Below, one piece after another: positions 11,209-21,439 of a DNA stretch of 64,000 bases. Location: contig NC_089181.1 of assembly GCF_947507565.1 (NCBI RefSeq), positions 924,536 to 988,535 of the forward strand, written 5' to 3'. The notes beneath the pieces are model-generated. The model ran no database searches, had not been told where the DNA came from, and was given only the letters and a program-made list of their open reading frames with translations. Position 1 is the stretch's first letter. Each line of letters opens with the position of its first letter. The position numbers and the translations under genes were made by a program. This stretch comes from Oscarella lobularis (lineage: Eukaryota; Porifera; Homoscleromorpha; Homosclerophorida; Oscarellidae).

Positions 11209-11373
11209 TGTGGCCGGTTGCCGGTAGGAGTGGCAGTGGGGAAGCTGCAGTGACGCGTGGGGCGCTGTATTAGGAGTCGAGTTGTGGTGTACTGCTTTCT
11301 GGTTCTCTCTTAGATATCAACTCTCCCGGATTAACTCGGACCCCGGACTAAACAGACAAATAAAACGGCTACA
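11209..11373 (-). repeat. 5' LTR of gypsy no. 1 (165 bp)
   Basis: It starts TGTGGCCGGTTG and ends GGCTACA on the plus strand, giving the TG...CA termini of LTRs. The first bases recur at 8728-8739 before the gap. At 165 bp it is short for a gypsy LTR. Confidence 0.75.
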
Positions 11374-12692
11374 TTCGTTCCTCCGAAATCGGATTTGGAA
11401 GAACAATTAATGACGTAATTTGTTCATATCAATTTATCCGTCTCTGTGTACATGAACAACTGTAGGTGCTTTCTCTCGCTAACGAAGTACTTGCAACTAA
11501 CTAAAGGGGCTAACTCGGCGAAAGTTGGCAGAGGATGGTTTGACGGATTTCGGAAACGCTATCCGAACATCCCTCTTCGAAAAGGTGAAAACCTGTCAAG
11601 AGCTAGACACGCCTGTACTGATCAAACTATTGTTGACAAGTAAGTAGATACTTTAACTTGCATATACTTTAGCGCATTTAACCAGTTGTATACTCTAGCT
11701 ACTTTAATTTTTTGGAATTTGCTTTAACGGAGAACAATCTGTTGGACAAGGCTGGGCAAATTTTCAATTTTGATGAAGTTGGAATGCCATTTCAACATGC
11801 TCCCGTGCGCGTTTTGGCAGAAAAGCAGCAAAAGCACGTTTATTCCATCTCGTCTGGGAATAAATCCCAAATCACGGTTCTTGCTTGCTCGGCTGCAAGC
11901 GGGTATGTACTTCCACCATTTGTCGTTCTCAAGCGACGAAGTCCAAATGGCTTTTCGATTGGTGAATTTCCTGGAACGGTGTACATGGAAACCGATTCGG
12001 GATGGAGCAACAGCGCAGTTTTCGAGAGGTGGATCCTGAATCATTTTCTACCGTTGGCACCTAGTGTACGGCCTCTTCTTCTTCTCCTTGACGGACACTC
12101 AAGCCACTACAATCCTGTCGTTGTTGAGAAAGCTGTTGACTCAGGCGTAATTCTTCTAAGCCTTCCGCCTAATACAACACACTTATTGCAACCTCTCGAC
12201 CGTTGTGCTTTCTCGAGCCTGAAGAAAAGCTGGTCAAGGCAATGCCACGACTTCACCTTGAAGAACTCTGGGAGGCTGATAACGATGTCACATTTCTCTG
12301 AAGTGTTTCGTGCGGCTTGGACTGAGAGCATGACTTTACGTAATATCATGGCCAGCTTTAGCACAAGTGGAGTTTACCCCTTTGACAAAACAGCAGTGAA
12401 AGTTGCTCCTGAATCTTCGTCGAAAGAGAAGCCTCTTGTTACCGCTCCACGTCAAACAATCTTGTTTCTGCCACTGCTTACTCCGTCGCCAGCAAAACTG
12501 AAGTGGGCAATGACAGGAGCAGAGGGCAGTTTGAATCAGAATTTGAATACCATTACGCAGCATTCCTCTGTACTCTTCCTGCGAGCCTCACCATTACCTC
12601 CACCGTCAGTAGTTGCATTGTCGAGCTCGCCGCCGTTCACACATCATGGCAGCCGTGACAAGTTGCTTGCTGAAACTAATACAGCTGAAATG

Positions 12693-13187
12693 CAATTTAC
12701 AAAAGAGGAAGAGACAGTTTACCACAGAAGATATGAAAACGGATACGATCTTGAAGATGCTCGCTATTCAAAGTGGCTGCAACTTCACAAACTATCGAGA
12801 CCGACTGCAGGCATTCCAAGTGCTAGCATGAGCTCCAAGCCGCGTCAGCAACCTCAGTGGCTGCCTTCTATTCCTGAAGAGGCAAGACGGTCACCACAAT
12901 TTACAAAAGAGGAAGAGACGGTTTACCAAAGAAGATATGAAAACGGATACGATCTGGAAGTAGCCTCGTACCCAGGCCCTTTCTCCTGATGCGAGTCCCG
13001 GATGGACTCGCGGAGAAAGGGCCTGGGTACGAGGCTAATCTGGAAGATGCTCGGTATTCAAAGTGGCTGCAACTTCACAAACTATCGAGACCGACTGCAG
13101 GCATTCCAAGTGTGCTAGCATGAGCTCCAAGCCGCTTCAGCAACCTCAGTGGCTGCCTTCTATTCCTGAAAAGGCAAGACGGTCACC
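12693..13187. repeat. 204-bp tandem duplication in the pogo gene tail
   Basis: Unit 1 is 12693-12896 and unit 2 is 12897-13187. Both encode the QFTKEEETVY-RRYENGYDLE segment. Unit 2 contains the hairpin insertion plus one target-duplication copy (86 bp); without them it is 205 bp and nearly identical to unit 1. Confidence 0.9.
12961..13037. mobile_element. TAGCCTCG hairpin element no. 1 with 9-bp TSD
   Basis: A 77-bp perfect hairpin: 26-bp terminal inverted repeats beginning TAGCCTCGTACCCAGGCCCT, with a further inner inverted repeat GCGAGTCC/GGACTCGC. It is flanked by ATCTGGAAG at 12952-12960 and 13038-13046. The unoccupied site is visible in the neighbouring tandem unit (ATCTTGAAG). It has no coding capacity. 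Confidence 0.9.
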
Positions 13188-13685
13188 ATCAACCGCAGAG
13201 GCAAAGCTTCTCACTTCAAGTGCTATGAGGGCTGTATTGCAAGATCGCTTGAAAAAGAAAAAGAAGAGTGAAACAAAAAAAAAACCGGCTGTTAAGAAAG
13301 CTGCAGTTACCAGGAAGCCAACTGCAGCTGCAACAAAATCCACAAAATCGGCTTGCAGTATGTTCTACTAGCCATCCATATCGTGTGTATGTTGACTAGT
13401 TACTCAACTTTAGGTAACACCACAGGCTCAGAGTTGACCAGGGACAAAGGCGACGTTCCGATCAGAAAATCAGCACGTACTGCAAAGAAGAAAGAACTCA
13501 GTCAGTATGAATATTACTAACAGCAAAGTTCTTCAGTTTCAATACGTTTTCGCTAATTAATTCAGTTACACTGTCAGTATAGCGTAATAGGACAGCGTTT
13601 ATACCAGTAGTATCAGACGGCGTTATTTCTGCAGTAATGTTGAGTTATTTTAGAAGTAAATAACCATCTTTCGGTAAAAATTGCA

Positions 13686-14640
13686 AAGTGGGAAGCGAAT
13701 AACCTTATGTCCGGAAAAACAGGAAAGAATGCCGTCATTAAAAATTCATTATTTTACTTCAGGTGTGGTTTCTATTTTATCTGTAAGCAGAATCTGAAAG
13801 AAGAATTAAAGAGCTTTCTAATGGTATATACTGTAGCATGTTATAGGTACTAGGATTATCCACGAAGATATTCGCTCTGACCGAAACACATGTGCATGTC
13901 CGGAAGCTGATGTCATGCAGTAGCCGCGAATCGTGACGTGTGGTGTAGCGTGCGTTGGTGAGACGCAGCTGAAAGTCTGTACAGCGATCAGTGAAGGATA
14001 GCAGAAGATATCGGTGCAAAGAACGAATCTCAGCTCGGTCTCCTTAATCGGGAAGACGCGTCCGAAGTACATGTTGTCCGAAAGTACCGGAACGACTCTA
14101 CCAAGAAAGAACTGATGACGTAAATCATACGGGTGTAGATGAAAGCGAGTAAACAGAGTTGGCAGATCACCAGTCGGCTCGCGGAATCGGACACCAGCAA
14201 GGAGTCGGAGGCATCGTTTGTCAATTTGCCGAAGTCGAGAAGAAATTGAATACGAACCAGAATCCCAAACCACGGAAGAATAATCAACATCCGGCTGAAT
14301 AAGAATAATAGAGCGAACAAAACTGCACGAGCAGGCGCATGGAGGTGAGAGCGAGCTCGATGCATAGCACCCTGCTTCCGAGACACCTTCTTGACAATTG
14401 AATCTACTTGCGGACGCCAGCTATAATTAGCATCAAAGATAACACCAAGATAGCGAGCCGAATTAGTCGGGCTCACAACAGATCGATCGACAGAGATGGT
14501 AAAGGTAGAGAGATCAGTAGAGTCACGAAATTTCCGAAACAGCATCAATTGTGTCTTCTTTCCATTCAACTTCATCAAGTTGCGATCATACCATGAAGAA
14601 AGAAGAGAGACGTCATACAAAACTCAAAGCCGAGGAAATG
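13686..14640 (-). pseudogene. Non-LTR retrotransposon RT C-terminal fragment, copy 2
   Basis: Minus-strand frames at 14620-14100 encode the C-terminal region typical of jockey/CR1-type RTs: WYDRNLMKLNGKKTQLMLF, then SARYLGVIFDANYSWRPQV. After that the frame is lost and 13686-14102 repeats 7791-8201. The catalytic RT core and endonuclease are absent, so the copy is 5' truncated near 14640. Confidence 0.75.
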
Positions 14641-15615
14641 ATAGCTGATTGCAAAATTGTCATCTCTGGAAAGTCGCAGCGTCAAGAACAGTATCACAAA
14701 ATTGGAATGCTCGACGAGGGAGAGAGAATTGAGTATCGGTACTCGGACAGTATCTATACGCTTTTGTGCATGCGTTCTCTGCTTTACAGTCAAATTACAG
14801 AGCCGCCCGAGGTTTATTTATGCTGAAAGCTTAGATTATTGGCATTTCTGCCGCCAGTCCAAACAACGATCGCAGAGTCTTAGAACAGCTCTGAACGCCA
14901 GAAGTCGACTGTAAGCAGGGAATTTAGCTTAGCGTACTCTACTTACGTAAGACTATACGATTCTTTTTACAGCGCATGTAAAATATGGCCGACCGTGATA
15001 ACGCTCTAGGAGCTACGGCGTCTGATGTCGACTCCTTTTTGGCTTGCTCCGTTGAAGATAGTTCAGACGATGAAGAAGCCGCTCATGATTCACCGTTTGA
15101 GTTCTCGGAAAGTAAGGAAACACCTTACCAATCGCAACTGTTGTGACGGACGGTCGTCTGTTAATTAACTAATGAAACTCTCCTGGTTGTTCTTCTCAAA
15201 AGACAATTAGGTAGTATGAAGCGCTATATCCTTCAGTTGTCTTACTCAAACTTGAAAGCTCATAATGATCTAAAGAACTGAACTCTAGGATAGGCGTTTA
15301 GCAGTGATATAGATAAGAATGAGATAGGACAAGATAAAAGGAAATTGGGCGGAATGAGGTAGAGAACGTCACAGATTCAGATTGGTGCCTATTTGGTGTG
15401 TATTAGAGTCCCGTATCAAATATGGAACGACGTGTACTATGGACACGGATTGTACAATCCGTGCCCCGGCCAAACGAAGAGAGATGGCGAAGCAGCTTTT
15501 CTACGACTACATACCTACTTCGTTCGCCAAAAAGCTTTTGCAATATCAGCTCTAGCGGTTTAGCGTTGGCGGGGTGGTATGGCGCGGGATTCGTGCCATA
15601 AATCGTTCTTTTTTT

Positions 15616-15812
15616 CTTCCGCTTTATTTCTACCGCTATATTTCTACCACTATATTTCTTCCGCTTTATTTCTACTGTACTATATTTCTTCCGCTATATT
15701 TCTCCCGCTATATTTCTTCCGCTATATTTCTTCCGCTATATTTTTTCCGCTATATTTCTCCCGCTATATTTCTCCCGCTATATTTCTCCCGCTATATTTC
15801 TTCCACTTTATT
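15616..15812 (+). repeat. 15-bp minisatellite array, left arm
   Basis: About 13 units of the type CGCTATATTTCTTCC, with CTTTA and CTCC variants. Confidence 0.9.
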
Positions 15813-16467
15813 ACTAAAAACGTAATTAGCTTTTATTCTGGAAATAGACGACATAGCATTAATTATTTATCATGATAATAATCTTTGCAGAAATGAACGA
15901 GCACGAACGTAAACATCGATTCTGTAGTTATCGCTTCCTGCAAATGATTAACTTCGTTATCTAGCTGAGATAAATTTTCTCTCGAAAGCGGCAAATTGAC
16001 TTCAGGAACAACCACTTCCGTCTCGTCATCATTTTATTCTAATGATAAACGTTCTTCATGATGGTTTACGTAATTTTCCCAGCTTCCCTCGACCTGCGGT
16101 TAAAGAGGATTTTGCAAATTAAATTTCCTCCCGTACTTTGGTCAAAAACTTACCTCAGACGAGCCGAAACATTCAACGGCTGGCCTGTGCTCGGAATTGG
16201 CTATACAGTACTTGCTGCAATCCTAAGTTGCAGTGGCGACTTTTCCAAGCCACTTATTTTGTGCGGAAGTGGTTGTTCCTGAAGTCAATTTGCCGCTTTC
16301 GAGAGAAAATTTATCTCAGCTAGCTAACGAGGTTGATCATTTGCAGGAAAGCGATAACTACAGAATCAATGTTAACGTTCATGCTCGTTCATTTCTGCAA
16401 AGATTATTGTCATGAAAATCATATGCTATGTCGTCGATTTCCAAGATAAACGCTACTAATTACGTTT

Positions 16468-16620
16468 GTAGTAATAAAGCGGAAGAAATATAGCGGGCGA
16501 AAAATAGCGGGAGAAATATAGCGGTGGAAATAAAGCGGAAGAACTATAGCGGTAGAAAGAAAGCTGAAGGAATAAAGCTGTAGAAATAAAGCGGAAGGAA
16601 TATAGGTACAGCGGAAAAAA
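16468..16620 (-). repeat. 15-bp minisatellite array, right arm (inverted)
   Basis: About 10 units of the reverse complement of the left-arm repeat (GGAAGAAATATAGCG and variants), more diverged than the left array. Confidence 0.9.
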
Positions 16621-16682
16621 TAAAAGAACGATTTATGGCACGAATCCCGCGCCATAGGGGTGAAGGGTGGGTAAATCGGACG

Positions 16683-16745
16683 TGATAGAGCCGTTCCGGT
16701 ACTTTCGGACGACATGTAATTCGGACACTTCTTGCGTGCCTTGGA
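16683..16745 (+). repeat. Short third copy of the non-LTR 3' fragment start
   Basis: It shares GCCGTTCCGGTACTTTCGGA and following bases with 7795-7860 and with the reverse complement of 14040-14098, then diverges. Confidence 0.6.
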
Positions 16746-17957
16746 GGCGGTAGATCCAAGCTAAGCTTCCTCCTTGTTCTCTTAGAGATTACTCACCAAA
16801 GTTTCGGCTGAGTCGAAAGAGCCGTCGCCAGATGCCACGCCATTATTCGAGCAGGGTCAGTGACACGTACTTTCGGACACCCAAATGCGACACTGACAGG
16901 GCGATTTTCTTCAGGATATTCACGAGCAAATAGACGAAGTTATACCGTGAGAAAGCACTTTCTTTGCTCTCTCAACCTACGTTAATTAATTAATTAAATC
17001 GATATTGATAATTGAATTACAGAATTTTTAAAATTATCAAACGTTTGGCAATTTCGAACACTTTTAACTATTTCACTCTATATTAGCGGGAAGGCTGAAC
17101 CGCTAGAGCTGATATTGCACACGCTTGTTTGAGAATGATGTAGGTATGTATTTGTGAAAAAGCCGCTTCGCCATCTCTCTTCGTTTGGCTGGGGCTGGGG
17201 CAAGTGTTCCATAGTACATATTGTTCCACATTTGATGCGGTACTCTACGTAACACCGATGCGGAGACTGGGGCAACAGTAATACAAAGCTAAACAGATGA
17301 TGCTCCGCAAGTAATTTAGGGTTGCTTAGTTACGTAGGGTTAAGCAGAATAGTACCGTATTTGATAATAATAGTATTAAATTAGGCGAAGAAAGCGTAGG
17401 TGACGAATTGGAAAGCATCTTGGATGACTTTGAACCAATGGAGGAAGTCGACGCAGAAATTTCGGACGGTAAAATAAGGAGGCGCACTTTCGTCAGTTTA
17501 ATAGTTTTTTAGATTGCGACTCGGAAGCCGAACGCGGTGGAGGCGGAAGACATGGTCCTGGTCGAACTCGCCGAAGGGGGCCAAAGCGTCGTAGCGTAGG
17601 TGAAAGCTGCCGAAGTCAATCAGACGACTCCGACAAATCGGACGATTGGACGGAAGACTGGGCGACAGTTGAGAGACTAGAATTTTCGTCGAGGTCAGGT
17701 CCTTCAAGAGTTTTTGCGGGAGAAATTGACGCTATTACGTAATAAATGTTTATCTTTGAAAATCTTAAACAGTAATTAATTTTTAGGTTTTTCAGTCTTT
17801 TCGTTACTGAGGCAATTTGGCAACTGTTTGTTGTCAATACAAACCGGAATGCTGCGGCGAAACAGACAGGCCCTACTAGTCGCCCATGGAGCCCAGTGAA
17901 CATTGAGGTGGTGTAGAGAAGATGAACATGCAAAGTTCTAACAAGCTATATGCGTTT

Positions 17958-18165
17958 ACCCGGATTCTCTACCACTTGTAGCAACCGGGTTTCTACTGGT
18001 ATTAAACCACGCGGCACCAGGCACGGAAAGAAAAGATGGCAGCGGGATCCGCGGAGGAGTGCAGGGAGGACTCTCGTTTTATCCTTTTACTTTCCCTCTT
18101 ATACTCTCACTCTAGGGCAGGACCAATAACACGTGACTATTCTAATCGGCGAACACAACAATAAG
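17958..18165 (-). repeat. LTR with primer-binding site, gypsy-related remnant
   Basis: ACCCGGATTCTCTACCACTTG is a one-base variant of the gypsy primer-binding site. It is followed by TGTAGCAACCGGG..., parallel to the LTR starts at 11209 (TGTGGCC) and 27176 (TGTAGCC). No gag lies on the inner side; the piggyBac-like fragment is there instead, so the rest was lost or replaced. The LTR end is a guess. Confidence 0.5.
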
Positions 18166-18327
18166 TGGAGTTTAACACTATTGGTAAAACGTATTTGATG
18201 ACGTCGAAGGAGCGGAGCGCGCGCTAGGCGCGTGTGACATCAAGGAGGCGTAGAGTAGGCACACGCTCATTCTTCTCCCAGACGACGCGAGCTGCTTTTG
18301 CTTTTTTTGCGTATTACGAACATCGTC

Positions 18328-19822
18328 ATGTCTCAAGCCAACGCAACGACGCAGAACAACGCGGCCCAGCCGGCCGCTTCGGCTACTACTACCCAGCCTA
18401 CGGCTTCGACAGCGCCGACCGTCGCGGTTACCATACAGTCGGCCGGAGAGAGCGCCTCCGCGGCAGCAAACTCCCGCGCCTCGACGAATGCAATGGAGCC
18501 TTCGCAAAATCCGTCACGCTCCGCCGCGTCAGCAGCGCACGCGCTCACAGCGCCCGTGGCGTCGCCCGCGCAGGTAAGCGACGCCACAGCGCTCTTCCTC
18601 CCCCTCCCCCCCCCCCCCCCCCCCCTTATCGCGCGAACCGCGGGCGGTCTCCCTTTGCGCCAGTGGAAGTTCCCATAGGAGTCGCCACTGGCACCACTCC
18701 AGTGCGCTTCCGGTGGGCGGTCCTGCGCGTGGTGTTTTGGTTTGGCGCTGCGCTGTTCGCACGCAATAGCGCTTGAACGGAGTCTGGTTTATTGCAGCGC
18801 GTACGCAGCGGTCACCTCTACAAGAGGTTCAGCAAACCGGGCGGGTTCCTCTGCAAAAGCAACAGGCAACTCTCCAGCAGCCGGCACCGCAGCAGCAGCT
18901 GCAGGAGAAGCAGGGCGCGCAACCGCCCACCCCCAGCAGGAGCAGCGCCGTTGGGAGCAAATGGAGGGCAGGGTCTGGGCGCCTTGCCTCCAGCGGGGGC
19001 GTGGAACGGACTGGCGACGTCGGCGCTGCCGCCGCGCGAAGCGTTTGCCTCACCGCAGGACGACGGCGGACTTGTGGGAAAATCCCGCGAAACCAGCCAA
19101 GCCAACACCCACGCGTTTATGATGAGCACCTCCTTGCCCCCGGTGCCGGGGCGCATTGTCGCAAAAATCAAGGCCCGACAATTCGTAGCTTTCGCGGAGC
19201 TTCTGGCCGACAATGCGGAGCTCTTGCGTCGGGAAAGCGAGCGAGATTACGGTCCGCCGGCGTGGTCACGCCCACAGCTTTGAAAGTTCCCACGATCATC
19301 GCCTGAGTTTAAGCTTTCGCATCCTTCGCAGCGGGCCCGAACGAGCGGCGGAGAAACAAAATGGCCTATCTACGCCTTCTCGTGCGCGCTGCGGCAGTGA
19401 GGGATGGCGCCAATATGGCACCCAATTTCGGCAGCAGGCGGCCGCAGACCCAAACATAGTGTGGTCCTCTCTCAATCCCGGAATTAACAGCTCGACGTTT
19501 CTTAAACGGCGCAAATCCTAAAAAATGCCTGCACTGCATCAACTCAGACGGCGACCACCTCACATCGCAGTGCGCGTTGCGCACGGCGGAAGACCGTCGG
19601 GCGTCGTGGCGGGCTACTCACAGCGAAAATGCGGGCAGCAATGGGAAGACGTCAACGTGCCGCTTGTACAATTACGCCGCATACGGCTGCCACTACCAGC
19701 CATGCGCCTACAAGCACAGCTGCGCGCTGCGGAAAAGGACACGTAGCGCGCGAATGAAAGCAGGGGCAACACAGGGACAGGCGCCGACCGCCCCGCCGGT
19801 CGCTTGCTCAGCCGTAGCTTAA
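18328..19822 (+). pseudogene. DIRS-like retrotransposon gag, frameshifted
   Basis: The first ORF (MSQANATTQNNAAQPAAS...) is Ala/Thr/Gln-rich and ends at a possible donor after 18572. A poly-C run lies at 18606-18625. Later frames carry LPPVPGRIVAKIKARQFVAF, then WRQYGTQFRQQAAADPNIVW, then a Cys/His cluster (KCLHCINSDGDHLTSQC; CHYQPCAYKHSC). That order matches Gag of DIRS/Ngaro tyrosine-recombinase retrotransposons as I know it. At least three frame changes are needed to read through it. GC content is clearly higher than in the neighbours. Confidence 0.65.
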
Positions 19823-20149
19823 CGGCAAAGACAATGGTAGCGTAAGGTCGCGGACGTGACAGTATGTACGGCTGGTGCTCGTGTTGCACTCTTCGGATGC
19901 GTTTCGGAGAGGGTTGAGTTGTTGGTGTTATGTGGTCAGAGTGTTTTTCTTTGTGAAGGGAGGTTGCGGTGGATTTCCCTCCGGCCGCAGTGGCAGGCCG
20001 TCCAGAGTTCCGCAAAAAAGCATTGAAAAAAAATAAAATCAATTTAAGAATTAAACGACACTCTTGCTTTTGGCGTAGGGGATTGCGGCCTAAAGGGTGC
20101 CAAATACGGGCTGTGGCCGTCGCTCTAGGCTCTGGATGATGCTAGTGGG

Positions 20150-20749
20150 CCAGCGGTGGTGCGTCACGACGCTTGGGCAAGAGCGTCTTCCTCCCCGTTG
20201 CGCCTCTCAGCCTGGCAGCAGGCGGTCGCGGAATTCCCCGACTCCTGCTTCGCGGCGTGGCTGATCAGGGTTATCTCACGGCTTCCGGATTGGTTGTTCT
20301 GCGACCAAAACGGGTCGGGCACCCCGCCGCAACCTCCGCTCAGCAGCTCTGCATCCGGCGGCAGTAGATGAGTTTCTGTTAGCCGAAATGGCGGCCGGGC
20401 GCGTGTTGGCCCGCTACCGGAGGATGCGGTGGAGGCGCTGTGGATAAGCCCTTTTGGGGTGATTCCAAAGAATACACCGCCCGGTCAGCCACAGAATTGG
20501 AGGCTCATCGTCAACCTCTCAGCGCCAAGAGGACGGAGCGTGAACGACTTCATTGCAAACGAGAGTTGCTCCACCGAATACGTGCGTGTCGCCGACGCGA
20601 TTCGACGCTGCGCGTTGCTAGGCCAAGGGGCGCAGTTGGTAAAGCTGGATATTCAAAGCGCTTACTGGGTAGTGCCTGTGCACCCAGCGGATCGCCACTT
20701 GGGCGTTCGATGGCAAGGACAAGCGTACGTGGACACGTACGGGATTTGA
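20150..20749 (+). pseudogene. DIRS-like reverse transcriptase N-terminal fragment
   Basis: Starts with the pre-RT segment (WQQAVAEFPDSCFAAWLIR), frameshifted, then RT motifs WISPFGVIPKN, NWRLIVNLSAPRGRSVNDF, LVKLDIQSAYWVVPVHPADR and VRWQGQAYVDT. It breaks off before the catalytic DD motif at about 20745, where sequence of gypsy no. 2 begins on the other strand. No tyrosine recombinase is seen. Continues the element of 18328-19822. Confidence 0.75.
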
Positions 20750-21439
20750 GGTTGACGGAGGTTGACCGGCTGTGGCCCGTCTTGACCTTGAAAGCGGAGC
20801 TCCGTTGCCACTCGTCGAGGGGAAAGCCGGTTGTCCTGCAAATCCCGTCGAGCCGGTAGGGCACGTTGAAGTAGCAGAAGATTCGGGCCACAAGTGCGAA
20901 TATCCCCTGGCCAGTGGGGGTCTACGGCGTCACGCGACTCTCGCTCCGAAGGCCGAATCACCTCATCTGTCAGCCTCTGCGCGCCGTCTTCTTGGGGCCG
21001 CCACATTCCCAATCTCGTCGGGCACGATGACGTTCGACGGAACGGAGTCACTTCCCGCTCGTTTGTCGTGTGACGAAGCTCCCCAGGGTACATGAGTGCG
21101 CACCCATCGCCATGAGCGTGGTGAGTGCTGCAGGTAAGGGATAGCTTCTTCGTGAAGTGATTTTTCTCCAATGGAGTATAGTAGAGAATAACGTCGTTGC
21201 GGTTTTCATCTTTGGATGAAACGAACGCCGTCGCCACAGCTTTCTCCTCCGGTCGTTCCAGAGGTGGTGCTGCTGGGAGTAAAAAAGTGTTGTACGTCGC
21301 CGCCGTGATCGCGCAAACGCGATGAGCTCGCGCACACGCGATGAGCACCGTCGAATGACATCTCTCCGATGCCGTCGGCTTCAGACATCAAACTCATAAG
21401 TCGCTCGCGTTGTTCTTTGGTCTCTCTTCGAGCCGTAAT

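Larger units (their letters stand above)
8728..11373 (-). mobile_element. Ty3/gypsy LTR retrotransposon no. 1, nested in the pogo gene
   Basis: The element reads right to left. The 5' LTR is 11209-11373, a primer-binding site lies at 11188-11205, the gag-protease ORF starts at 10645, and the outer end of the 3' LTR begins at 8728 with the same TGTGGCCGGTTG as the 5' LTR. Flanks are TTCAT (8723-8727) and TTCGT (11374-11378), a 5-bp target duplication with one mismatch. RT, RNase H, integrase and most of the 3' LTR are missing because a 200-N gap occupies 8740-8939. The real element is probably several kb longer than assembled. Confidence 0.8.
11374..13520 (+). pseudogene. pogo/Tigger transposase, 3' part (CENPB-HTH and DDE)
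   Basis: Continues the transposase begun at 8380. A CENPB/Tc5-type helix-turn-helix (VGRGWFDGFRKRYPNIPLRKG) ends at 11640. A GT-AG intron follows (11641-11698), then the DDE_1 catalytic domain with FNFDEVG (first Asp), LLLLDGHSSH (second Asp) and PPNTTHLLQPLD (third Asp), about 425 codons from 11712. A last small exon, after an intron with acceptor near 13412, ends at a stop at 13520. The tail has a 204-bp tandem duplication and a 77-bp hairpin insertion that brings an early stop at 12989. The gene is split by gypsy no. 1, so it is inactive here. Confidence 0.82.
15578..16656. mobile_element. Large foldback element with minisatellite arms
   Basis: Near-palindromic 1.08-kb unit. Terminal repeats TATGGCGCGGGATTCGTGCC... 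and the reverse complement lead inward into 15-bp repeat arrays, then into further mirrored sequence (for example 15880-16020 against 16270-16405). About 200 bp at the centre, near 16060-16260, are unique. GGGGTG flanks both sides (15571-15576 and 16657-16662), a candidate 6-bp target duplication. The arms are about 440 bp each. There is no transposase ORF; short ORFs in the arms are repeat translation. Confidence 0.8.
14985..17916 (+). pseudogene. piggyBac-like transposase, 5' exons only
   Basis: Four exons with consistent phase: 14985-15111 (MADRDNALGATASDVDSFL..., acidic), 17385-17468, 17513-17738 (Ser/Asp-rich) and 17787-17916. Introns are GT-AG. The last exon reads FFSLFVTEAIWQLFVVNTN, then RPWSPVNIEV, which resembles the start of the piggyBac DDE_Tnp_1_7 domain (FF-LF-T...L...TN.....W.PV). 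It stops right after that, 40 bp before an LTR-type sequence. The catalytic core is missing. Intron 1 contains the foldback element at 15578-16656. A domesticated protein with this N-terminus cannot be excluded. Confidence 0.5.

Noticed and set aside
15616-16620. Regular 15-bp repeats that look like an array (CRISPR-like at first sight)
   Set aside because: The units are contiguous with no unique spacers and are mirrored in opposite orientation, which fits minisatellite arms of a foldback element. The genome is eukaryotic.
18606-18625. Poly-C run as a regulatory element
   Set aside because: Simple homopolymer inside decayed DIRS sequence; no supporting context.
18234-18776. 180-codon plus ORF rich in Arg/Pro
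   Set aside because: Overlaps the DIRS gag frame and runs through a poly-C tract; translation of low-complexity DNA.
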